From contig NZ_JYKA01000017.1 in NCBI RefSeq assembly GCF_001676875.1, positions 1 through 64,000 on the forward strand: DNA of 64,000 nt, written 5' to 3'. Positions 56,347 through 64,000 of this stretch are shown here, in pieces (position 1 is the first letter of the stretch; every line of letters begins with the position of its first letter). This DNA comes from Chromobacterium subtsugae (GTDB taxonomy: Bacteria; Pseudomonadota; Gammaproteobacteria; Burkholderiales; Chromobacteriaceae). The notes beneath the pieces were generated by a model. It saw nothing but the letters and a program-made list of their open reading frames with translations, did not search any database and was not told the origin of the DNA. The translations under genes and the position numbers were made by a program.

Positions 56347-56706
56347 ATGAAAATTCAAGACGACATTCTGCAGCAAGCACGAAATCTGGAAAAGTCAATA
56401 CCTGAAATTCTACGGCATTTCGCCTTGATAAAAGAGCTACTTCTTGAAATTCAAGGCCAACCTCATACCAATATCGAACATATGGATGCACATCTACAGA
56501 CAAATGCCGGCCCACATGTTCGAATAACCGCCATAACAAGGGGGGTTCGTCCTGATGTGGCAAAGGCATTAGCCACAAAACGAAACCTTCCAATGAATTA
56601 CTCAGCAACAACAGGAGATATTTATATCCACAGTGAGCCATGGGCCGTGCTAGTCATTTGTGACACTATGCTCAGCATTTCTCGCAACGTTTCAAACTCA
56701 ATGTGA
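56347..56706 (+). CDS. Hypothetical protein, 119 aa
   Basis: Helical N-terminal half (ILQQARNLEKSIPEILRHF) and a beta-like C-terminal half (GVRPDVAKALATKRNLPMNYS). AT-richer than the ATPase gene. No family recognised and no strong ribosome site. It lies between the partition-like operon and the excisionase-like gene. Confidence 0.5.
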   Translation: MKIQDDILQQARNLEKSIPEILRHFALIKELLLEIQGQPHTNIEHMDAHLQTNAGPHVRITAITRGVRPDVAKALATKRNLPMNYSATTGDIYIHSEPWAVLVICDTMLSISRNVSNSM

Positions 56707-56806
56707 CGAACAGCCCGCCATCGCGGGCTACTTTCACAGCACTATTCAACAAGCGCCTACTCACCTGCATCGCGGAAATCAAGAGTTTAGAATAGCTGAC
56801 AGTAAA

Positions 56807-57079
56807 ATGACAAGCAGAATCACAATTACACCGAGATTAATGAAACAAGTAGATGCTGCCGCATACGTTGGAATGTGTGACAAAACATTCCGTAAAATAG
56901 TCATGCCTCATGTTCCAAAAATTCCCATTTTTGAGCCTAGAAGCAAAAACAGCCCTGTCGAAATTTTCCATTACGACAGAATAGATCTTGACTCATGGAT
57001 AGATGATTTAAAAAGGAAAAAATTAACGGGGAAAACCACAGCACAGATAACATTACCAGTCATCAACAAAATCAAATAA
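56807..57079 (+). CDS. AlpA/excisionase-like DNA-binding protein
   Basis: 90 residues from ATG 56807; a longer frame upstream is not supported. The segment LMKQVDAAAYVGMCDKTFRKIV is the winged-helix of AlpA/Xis-type proteins, followed by YDRIDLDSWIDDLKRKK. Directly upstream of integrase (22 bp), the normal place for xis. It would bend attachment DNA and set excision direction. Confidence 0.75.
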   Translation: MTSRITITPRLMKQVDAAAYVGMCDKTFRKIVMPHVPKIPIFEPRSKNSPVEIFHYDRIDLDSWIDDLKRKKLTGKTTAQITLPVINKIK

Positions 57080-57101
57080 AAATCAAACAAGACAAAAGAT
57101 C

Positions 57102-58301
57102 ATGGCAAGAAAAACAATCTCCGGACTTACTCTGCGAAATAATATCTGGCACATTGATAAACAGATCAAAGGGTATGGACGACTTCGAGAAAGCACTGGC
57201 ACTGACGACCGGGAAGAGGCGGAGAAGTTTTTAATACATAAACTAGATCAAATTCGCCAAGCTACAATATATGGGGTACGGCCTAAACGACATTGGAGGC
57301 AAGCTGCAGCCAAGTATTTATTAGACAATCAAGACATGCCTAGCATAGGAGATGTTGCCATGCACTTAAAATTCCTTGACCCTTACATTGGCGACTTAAC
57401 ATTAGACAAAATACATGATGGGACTTTGGAAAAATTTAAGAATGACAGAAAGAATGGGAGATTAAAATTTCAAAATGGAAAAGGTGTTAAAAACAGAACA
57501 ATCAATATCGCAATTGAACTAGTAATTCGAATATTGAATCTAGCCTCAAAAAAATGGCGTGACGAATTTGGTATGACTTGGCTGGAGACTGCACCATCAA
57601 TATCAAAGCTAGATGAAAAAAAAGAAAAGCGCGATCCATACCCCATGAGCTGGGAAGAGCAACGTCTTTTGATGCCACAACTTCCTAATCACTTGGCACG
57701 AATGGCATTATTCAAAGTAAATACCGGATGTCGTGAAAAAGAAGTCTGCCATTTAAGATGGGAATGGGAAATATTTATACCAGAGCTAAAAACCAGTGTA
57801 TTTCTTATCCCCGCATCATTTGGCGGCAGAACTGAAAAATCAGGTGTAAAAAATGGAACAGATCGACTTGTCGTGCTTAATACAGTTGCGAAAGGGATCA
57901 TCGATTCAATGAGAGGAGCGCACCCTATATACGTATTCCCATTCCACGAAAATAAACAACCAGGAGAAAATGATAACATCGAGAGGATGAACGGACACGC
58001 TTGGAGAAAAGCACGGAAAAGAGCCGCAGAAGAGTTCACCAAGCAATATTGGCGAAAAGCGAATCCCGGCTTTGCTGCGATCCGGGTACATGATCTGAAA
58101 CACACTTTCGGACACCGGCTAAGGGTCGCAGGCGTACCATTTGAAGATAGACAAGTCTTACTAGGCCACCAGAGCAAGAGCGTTACGACGCACTACTCTG
58201 CCCCCGAAATCGGGCACCTGATCGCAATGGCAGAAAGGGTAAGAGAAACAAATCAACGACAGCTTGTCTCCCCCACCATGCTAAGAAGGAAAACCGCCTG
58301 A
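57102..58301 (+). CDS. Tyrosine-recombinase integrase
   Basis: 399 residues. N-terminal arm-binding part, core-binding domain (about 60-180), and catalytic domain: Arg in NTGCREKEVCHLRW, HDLKHTFGHRL, the late His in LLGHQSK and nucleophile Tyr in THYSAPEIG. Box II is HxxK rather than the usual HxxR, as in a known subgroup of betaproteobacterial prophage integrases. It points at tRNA-Pro 100 bp away and marks the right prophage end. Confidence 0.93.
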   Translation: MARKTISGLTLRNNIWHIDKQIKGYGRLRESTGTDDREEAEKFLIHKLDQIRQATIYGVRPKRHWRQAAAKYLLDNQDMPSIGDVAMHLKFLDPYIGDLTLDKIHDGTLEKFKNDRKNGRLKFQNGKGVKNRTINIAIELVIRILNLASKKWRDEFGMTWLETAPSISKLDEKKEKRDPYPMSWEEQRLLMPQLPNHLARMALFKVNTGCREKEVCHLRWEWEIFIPELKTSVFLIPASFGGRTEKSGVKNGTDRLVVLNTVAKGIIDSMRGAHPIYVFPFHENKQPGENDNIERMNGHAWRKARKRAAEEFTKQYWRKANPGFAAIRVHDLKHTFGHRLRVAGVPFEDRQVLLGHQSKSVTTHYSAPEIGHLIAMAERVRETNQRQLVSPTMLRRKTA

Positions 58302-58398
58302 TGCCACAACCCCACAAAATCCCCACATTATCAGAACGGGGGCAATAAAAAAGCCCTGCCGAAGCAGAGCTAATTTCTTGATAACTAAAGATTTAGTT

Positions 58399-58475
58399 TG
58401 GTCGGGGTGAGAAGATTCGAACTTCCGACCCCCTGCACCCCATGCAGGTGCGCTACCAGGCTGCGCTACACCCCG
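58399..58475 (-). tRNA. tRNA-Pro (anticodon GGG), prophage attachment gene
   Basis: On the minus strand a 77-nt cloverleaf: acceptor CGGGGTG/CACCCCG, anticodon stem CCTGC/GCAGG with loop ATGGGGT (anticodon GGG at 58441-58439), T-loop TTCGAAT, and encoded CCA at 58401-58399. Its 3' end faces the integrase, so attR lies in this gene, which remains intact. Confidence 0.95.
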
Positions 58476-58505
58476 ACTCAAGAGAAACGTATTCTAACCG
58501 ATTTA

Positions 58506-58859
58506 TTATGGCTTGCCAATACCCGAATCCAGCCAATTCAGGATGGATTCCAATTCGGCGCGCACTTCCTGCGCCGTGATCGGACGCTCGGAAACTTCCC
58601 CCATGCCCAAGCGCTGGCGCGCGCCCTGTATGGTGAAACCGTCGTCGTAAAGCAAGGCGCGGATGCGCCTTACCAGCAAAACCTCATGATGCTGGTAATA
58701 ACGGCGATTGCCGCGCCGCTTCACCTGACGCAGCTGGGAAAATTCCTGCTCCCAATATCTCAATACATGCGGCTTCACACCGGTCAGCTCGCCGACTTCG
58801 CTGATGGTGAAGTAACGCTTGGATGGAATTGACGGCAGATCAGCCTTGCTTGTTAGCAT
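58506..58859 (-). CDS. MerR-family regulator
   Basis: 117 residues from ATG 58859. The N-terminal HTH ([25 protein letters not shown]) is typical MerR, with [23 protein letters not shown] following. No Cys metal-binding tail. It overlaps ihfA and is regularly found after ihfA and before tRNA-Pro in proteobacteria. Confidence 0.9.
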   Translation of the reverse strand: MLTSKADLPSIPSKRYFTISEVGELTGVKPHVLRYWEQEFSQLRQVKRRGNRRYYQHHEVLLVRRIRALLYDDGFTIQGARQRLGMGEVSERPITAQEVRAELESILNWLDSGIGKP

Positions 58860-59142
58860 GGTATTGCTCAACCATTCCCTTGAGTTTCTGGCTTGCGTGG
58901 AACGTTACCACACGACGCGCGGTGATGGGAATCTCTTCCCCAGTCTTGGGGTTGCGTCCCGGACGCTGCGGCTTGTCGCGCAGTTGGAAATTGCCGAAAC
59001 CGGACAATTTCACCGAATCTCCCGACTCCAGAGCCAGCCGGATCTCTTCGAAAAACGACTCGACCATGTCCTTGGCTTCGCGTTTGTTCAGACCTACCTG
59101 GTCAAACAGCAAATCGGCCAGTTCAGCCTTCGTCAAAGTCAT
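58840..59142 (-). CDS. ihfA: Integration host factor alpha subunit
   Basis: 100 residues, full length. [28 protein letters not shown] start, [26 protein letters not shown] arm (the beta-ribbon with intercalating Pro) and a C-terminal helix. Forms the IHF heterodimer that bends DNA; also used by phage integrases and in packaging. Follows pheT as in most gamma- and betaproteobacteria. Confidence 0.97.
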   Translation of the reverse strand: MTLTKAELADLLFDQVGLNKREAKDMVESFFEEIRLALESGDSVKLSGFGNFQLRDKPQRPGRNPKTGEEIPITARRVVTFHASQKLKGMVEQYHANKQG

Positions 59143-59211
59143 GACATTCCCCTCAAACTTCTAAGCAGCAAACGGCGGGCAGCCATCAATGGCTCCCCGC
59201 TCACTTCATAA

Positions 59212-61569
59212 TCAAACGCGCAGCTGCGCGCCCAGTCCCGACACGGCATCCAGCAGCGCCTGCAGCGCAGGCTCCACATCCTCGTCGGTCAGAGTGCGGC
59301 TATTGTCCTGCATCAGCACGCTAAAGGCCAGACTCTTCTTGCCTTCCGCCACGCCTTTGCCACGATACACATCGAACAAGGCGATATCGGTGACAATTTG
59401 CGCGCGTTTCGGCGCGAAGGCTGCCATCAGCTGCGCCACAGTCACCTGCTCGTCCACCACCAGCGCCAAATCGCGGCGCACTGGCTGGAACTTGCTCACC
59501 GGCTTGGCCTTGATGCGGTCGCGGGCGATGGCGCAAGCCAGATCCAGCTCGAACAGCACCGGCGCGCTCGGCAGATCGTAAGCCTGCACCCATTGCGGGT
59601 GCAGCTCGCCGATCACGCCGGCCAGCTTGCCATCCACCAGCACCTCGGCGCAGCGGCCGGGATGGAAGGCCGGATGGGCCGCCTTGCGGTATTCCGCCTT
59701 GAGCGGATGCAGCAGCGCCTCGACATCGGCCTTCACATCGAAGAAATCGACGCGCTCGGCCTTGGCCGCCCACTGCTCGGCCAGGCGCGGCCCCCAGGCC
59801 AGGCCCGCCACTTTTTCCGGCTGCTCGAAGCCCTGCTCGCCGCGCAGGAACACTCGCGCCACCTCAAACAAGCGCACGCGCGGATGCTTGCGATTGATAT
59901 TGCCGGCCAAGGTGTCCACCAGGCCGCCGATCAGCGTCGAGCGCATCACGCTCATCTGGCTGGCGATCGGATTCTGCAGACGAATGGCCTTGTCGTTGCC
60001 GGCGAAATCCCGCTCCCAGCGCTCGTCGACAAAGGCGTAGCTGACCACTTCCTGGTAGTCGCGCGCCGCCAACAAGTGGCGCAGCTGGTCTACCGGGCGC
60101 TGCTCTTCCGGCTGCTTGAGCATGCTCATGCCGGAGCGCGGCGCGTCGGACGGGATGCTGTTGTAGCCGTAAACGCGAGCCACTTCCTCAATCAGGTCTT
60201 CCTCGATCTCGATGTCGAAGCGGAACGATGGCGCCTGCACGGTGAACACGTCGTTTTCCAGCGTGTGCGGTAGGCTCAGGCGCGACAGGATGTCGGCGAT
60301 CTGCTCGGCGCTCAGCGCCACGCCCAGCACTTTGGCCACGCGGGCGACACGCAGCTTCACCTCTTGGCGCTGCGGCAGCTCGGCAACCTCTTCCACCACC
60401 GGGCCGGCGGCGCCGCCGCAGATGTCCAGCACCAGGCGGGTGGCGCATTCGATCGCCTCGCGCTGCAGCTGAAAGTCCACGCCGCGCTCGTAGCGGTAGG
60501 ACGAATCGGAGCCGAAGCCCAGCTCGCGCGCGCGGCCGGCGATGGCGGCCGGCGCAAAGAACGCCGACTCCAGGAAAATGTCCTGGCTCGCGGCGGTGAC
60601 GCCGCTGTGCTCGCCGCCCATGAAACCGCCCATCGCCAATACCTTGGCGTCGTCGGCGATCACCAGATGATGCGGCTTCAGCTCGACAGTCTTCTCATTC
60701 AGGCACAGCAGGCTTTCGCCCGCGCGCGCCATGCGCACGGCGATGCCGCCCTCGACCTTGGCCAGGTCGAAAGCGTGCATGGGCTGGCCCTGCTCCAGCA
60801 GGATGTAGTTGGTGATGTCCACGATGGCGGAGATCGAACGCAGGCCGGAACGCTCCAGGCGCTGGCGCATCCAGGCCGGCGTCGCCGCGGCGGCGTTGAC
60901 GCCCCTGACCACGCGGCCCAGGTAGCGGCCGCAGGCCTCGCGCGCCTCGATCTTCACCGGACGCACGTCATCGATGGACGGCTTCACCGCCTCGATCGCC
61001 ACCGGGCGCAGCTCGGCGCCGGTCAGCGCCGCCACTTCGCGGGCGATGCCGCGGATCGACAAGCTGTCGGCGCGGTTGGGGGTGATCTTCAGCGTGAACA
61101 GCTGGTCGTCCAGGCCCAGGTACTCGCGGATGTTCTGGCCGATCGGCGCGTCGTCCGGCAGCAGCATCAGGCCGTCCACATCATCCGGCACGCCCAGCTC
61201 CTTGCCGGAGCACAGCATGCCGCCCGATTCCACGCCGCGCATCTTGGTCGGCTTGATCTTGAAGTCGCCCGGCAGCACCGCGCCCGGCAGCGCGCAGGGA
61301 ATGCGCACGCCGACGGCGACATTGGGCGCGCCGCAGACGATCTGCACCAGCTCGCCGCTGCCGACGTCAACCTTGGTCACGCGCAGGCGGTCGGCGTTTT
61401 CGTGCTTGACGCACTCTTTCACCTCGGCGATCACCACGCCGGAGAACGCCGGCGCGGCGGCTTGCGTTTCTTCCACTTCCAGACCCGCCATCGTCAGCAG
61501 GTGGGACAGTTCATCGGTGGTCAGCGCCGGATTGACCCAGCTTCTCAGCCATTGTTCGGAAAATTGCAT
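59212..61569 (-). CDS. pheT: Phenylalanyl-tRNA synthetase beta subunit
   Basis: 785 residues, near the usual 795. Starts MQFSEQWLRSWVNPALTTDEL, with the EMAP-like tRNA-binding domain (about 40-150), B5 and B3/B4 editing domains, and the ferredoxin-like anticodon-binding domain at the C-terminus (FQPVRRDLALVVDE). Charges tRNA-Phe with PheS. Lies 18 bp after pheS. Confidence 0.97.
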   Translation of the reverse strand: MQFSEQWLRSWVNPALTTDELSHLLTMAGLEVEETQAAAPAFSGVVIAEVKECVKHENADRLRVTKVDVGSGELVQIVCGAPNVAVGVRIPCALPGAVLPGDFKIKPTKMRGVESGGMLCSGKELGVPDDVDGLMLLPDDAPIGQNIREYLGLDDQLFTLKITPNRADSLSIRGIAREVAALTGAELRPVAIEAVKPSIDDVRPVKIEAREACGRYLGRVVRGVNAAAATPAWMRQRLERSGLRSISAIVDITNYILLEQGQPMHAFDLAKVEGGIAVRMARAGESLLCLNEKTVELKPHHLVIADDAKVLAMGGFMGGEHSGVTAASQDIFLESAFFAPAAIAGRARELGFGSDSSYRYERGVDFQLQREAIECATRLVLDICGGAAGPVVEEVAELPQRQEVKLRVARVAKVLGVALSAEQIADILSRLSLPHTLENDVFTVQAPSFRFDIEIEEDLIEEVARVYGYNSIPSDAPRSGMSMLKQPEEQRPVDQLRHLLAARDYQEVVSYAFVDERWERDFAGNDKAIRLQNPIASQMSVMRSTLIGGLVDTLAGNINRKHPRVRLFEVARVFLRGEQGFEQPEKVAGLAWGPRLAEQWAAKAERVDFFDVKADVEALLHPLKAEYRKAAHPAFHPGRCAEVLVDGKLAGVIGELHPQWVQAYDLPSAPVLFELDLACAIARDRIKAKPVSKFQPVRRDLALVVDEQVTVAQLMAAFAPKRAQIVTDIALFDVYRGKGVAEGKKSLAFSVLMQDNSRTLTDEDVEPALQALLDAVSGLGAQLRV

Positions 61570-61587
61570 AGTCGGCTCCGTGCGCGA

Positions 61588-62634
<1,047 letters not shown>

Positions 62635-62671
62635 CTAATCAGCGTTCTTGCGGCGCCAGGGCGCCGATGGC

Positions 62672-62700
62672 AAAAAAAAGGGAGGCAGAAGCCTCCCTTT
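62672..62700 (-). terminator. Terminator between rplT and pheS
   Basis: AAGGGAGGC/GCCTCCCTT stem with AGAA-type loop and T-run on the minus strand after rplT. Partial read-through would feed pheST, as in other bacteria. Confidence 0.9.
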
Positions 62701-62716
62701 AGATCCGTCCAGACGA

Positions 62717-63076
62717 TTAAGCAGCGAGGCTTGCTTTCGCCTTTTCGACGATCTGCGCAAAAGCGGCCTTTTCGAACACGGCCAGATCGGCCAGGACCTT
62801 GCGGTCGATTTCGATGCCGGCTTTCTTCAGACCGTTCATGAACTTGCTGTACGGCAGGCCGTTTTCACGGGCAGCTGCGTTGATACGAGCGATCCACAGT
62901 TGACGGAACTGACGCTTTTTCTGACGACGGTCGCGGTAGGCGTATTGGCCCGCCTTCATCACCGCCTGTTTGGCGATGCGATAGACGTTCTTCCGGCGGC
63001 CGCGATAGCCTTTCGCCAGTGCGAGGATTTTCTTGTGACGAGCACGTGCGGTTACACCGCGTTTTACGCGTGGCAT
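62717..63076 (-). CDS. rplT: 50S ribosomal protein L20
   Basis: 119 residues: [20 protein letters not shown] start, [18 protein letters not shown] and final KASLAA. Binds 23S rRNA early in 50S assembly and in other bacteria represses its own operon. Full length. Confidence 0.98.
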   Translation of the reverse strand: MPRVKRGVTARARHKKILALAKGYRGRRKNVYRIAKQAVMKAGQYAYRDRRQKKRQFRQLWIARINAAARENGLPYSKFMNGLKKAGIEIDRKVLADLAVFEKAAFAQIVEKAKASLAA

Positions 63077-63089
63077 ATTTCAGGTCTCC

Positions 63090-63287
63090 TTAAGCGTAGG
63101 GCATCATTGCGCGAACAGACGCCACGTTGGTCGCGTCCACCATGGAGGTGCCGCGCAGCTGGCGTTTGTTCTTGGTGGTCTTCTTGGTCAGGATGTGACG
63201 CTTGAAGGCGTGTGCACGCTTGAAACCACCGCCACCCAGTACTTTGAGACGCTTTTTCGCGCTCGACTTGGTCTTCATTTTCGGCAT
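63090..63287 (-). CDS. rpmI: 50S ribosomal protein L35
   Basis: 65 residues, [20 protein letters not shown] start, strongly basic, ending VRAMMPYA. Second gene of the infC-rpmI-rplT operon; 13 bp from rplT. Confidence 0.97.
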   Translation of the reverse strand: MPKMKTKSSAKKRLKVLGGGGFKRAHAFKRHILTKKTTKNKRQLRGTSMVDATNVASVRAMMPYA

Positions 63288-63441
63288 GGAAATGCTCCTG
63301 CTGAATTTTGTTTAGATTAGACACAGGGTGGCCCGAAAGCTCTTGAAACCACTGCGTCACGCTTTTGAGCAGATCGTTGCCGACCTACAAAACCGACACG
63401 GCAGAGCTGAGTCTGCCGTGTCGGAAAAACGATTATACCGA

Positions 63442-63960
63442 TTATTTCTTCTTCGGTGCAATCATCATCACCATCTGGCGGCCTTCCAGGCGCGGGAACT
63501 GCTCCACCGTGCCCACTTCCGCCAGATCGGCTTCCACGCGCTTGAGCAGCGCGAGGCCGATATCCTGGTGCGCCATCTCACGACCGCGGAAGCGCAGAGT
63601 GACCTTGGCCTTGTCGCCTTCAGTCAGGAAACGAACCAGGTTGCGCAACTTGACGTTGTAATCGCCATCGTCGGTGCCCGGACGGAACTTGATTTCCTTG
63701 ATCTGAACTTGTTTCTGCTTCTGCTTGGCTTCGTGGCGCTTCTTGGACATTTCGTACTTGTACTTGCCGTAGTCCATCAGCTTGCACACCGGAGGCTGAG
63801 CGGTCGGGGAAATCTCCACCAGGTCCACATCACCCTCTTCGGCCAGAGCCATTGCTTCACGCAGACTGACGATGCCAATCTGCTCACCTTCCTTACCTAC
63901 CAGACGAATCTCACGAGCGGTAATCTCGCCGTTGATCCGTGCTTCGCGTTCCTGAGCTAT
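63442..63960 (-). CDS. infC: Translation initiation factor IF-3
   Basis: 172 residues if started at ATA 63960, which follows AGGAG by nine bases and opens into [20 protein letters not shown], the expected N-terminus. An ATT at 63969 abuts the AGGAG and is badly spaced; the first ATG would remove the N-terminal domain. Rare AUU/AUA-type starts let IF-3 limit its own synthesis. The C-terminal domain has [25 protein letters not shown] and [13 protein letters not shown]. thrS would lie just outside the window. Confidence 0.93.
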   Translation of the reverse strand: MAQEREARINGEITAREIRLVGKEGEQIGIVSLREAMALAEEGDVDLVEISPTAQPPVCKLMDYGKYKYEMSKKRHEAKQKQKQVQIKEIKFRPGTDDGDYNVKLRNLVRFLTEGDKAKVTLRFRGREMAHQDIGLALLKRVEADLAEVGTVEQFPRLEGRQMVMMIAPKKK

Positions 63961-64000
63961 AGCTGAAATCTCCTAATAAATGATGAGTATGCCGCCGCTG

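Overview
The window looks like the chromosome of a Chromobacterium-like betaproteobacterium (Neisseriales) carrying a lambdoid siphoprophage. The host assignment rests on the GC-rich core block at the right end (infC-rpmI-rplT-pheS-pheT-ihfA-MerR-type gene-tRNA-Pro) and on two perfect matches to the CviR quorum-sensing box CTGNCCN4GGNCAG. No database search was possible; family names come from motif recognition.

Layout. (1) 1-7.6 kb: a type VI secretion cargo island on the plus strand: VgrG, DUF4123 adaptor, a lipoprotein resembling an immunity protein, and a Tle1-like (DUF2235) lipase effector. Two unknown minus-strand genes precede it. (2) 7.7-13.6 kb: an AT-rich accessory block. A PAS-LuxR regulator and an EamA transporter lie on the minus strand. 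On the plus strand is a compact RiPP-like operon: a 54-residue precursor with a double-glycine leader, a protein-kinase-like enzyme, a GNAT acetyltransferase and a 412-residue protein resembling the HopA1-type lyases of class V lanthipeptide and thioamitide systems. A CviR-type box lies upstream. (3) 13.6-58.4 kb: the prophage. From left to right it holds spanins, endolysin and holin; tail fibre, J-I-K tail tip, L-M, tape measure, G/GT chaperones with a canonical -1 slippery site, and tail tube; head completion, HK97-type capsid, S49 protease, methyltransferase, portal, terminase and HNH; then a late regulator, replication genes, Cro/CI, a LuxR-type receptor, a DarT-NADAR toxin-antitoxin pair, a plasmid-type stb/TraL-like partition module, excisionase-like gene and integrase next to tRNA-Pro(GGG). 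AT-rich morons are inserted between structural genes, usually with a terminator after them. (4) 58.4-64 kb: host core genes on the minus strand.

Two systems stand out. First, a possible quorum-sensing lysis switch. The CI-like repressor lacks a cleavable peptidase domain. Beside it lie a LuxR-type receptor with the acyl-homoserine-lactone-binding signature and an unannotated 53-codon ORF. The ORF's predicted promoter carries a dyad (TAGACG-TT-CGTCTA) centred about 43 bp upstream of the predicted start, the usual position for LuxR activation, and a near copy lies upstream of the luxR-like gene itself. The layout resembles phage quorum-sensing receptors paired with small antirepressors, but the parts look different. 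Second, the RiPP operon pairs a kinase with a HopA1-like lyase, the dehydration pair of class V lanthipeptides, in a Gram-negative host and apparently under quorum control.

The left prophage attachment site was not found, so it is unclear whether the RiPP block and T6SS island are prophage cargo or ordinary chromosome. The right end is fixed by the integrase and tRNA-Pro.
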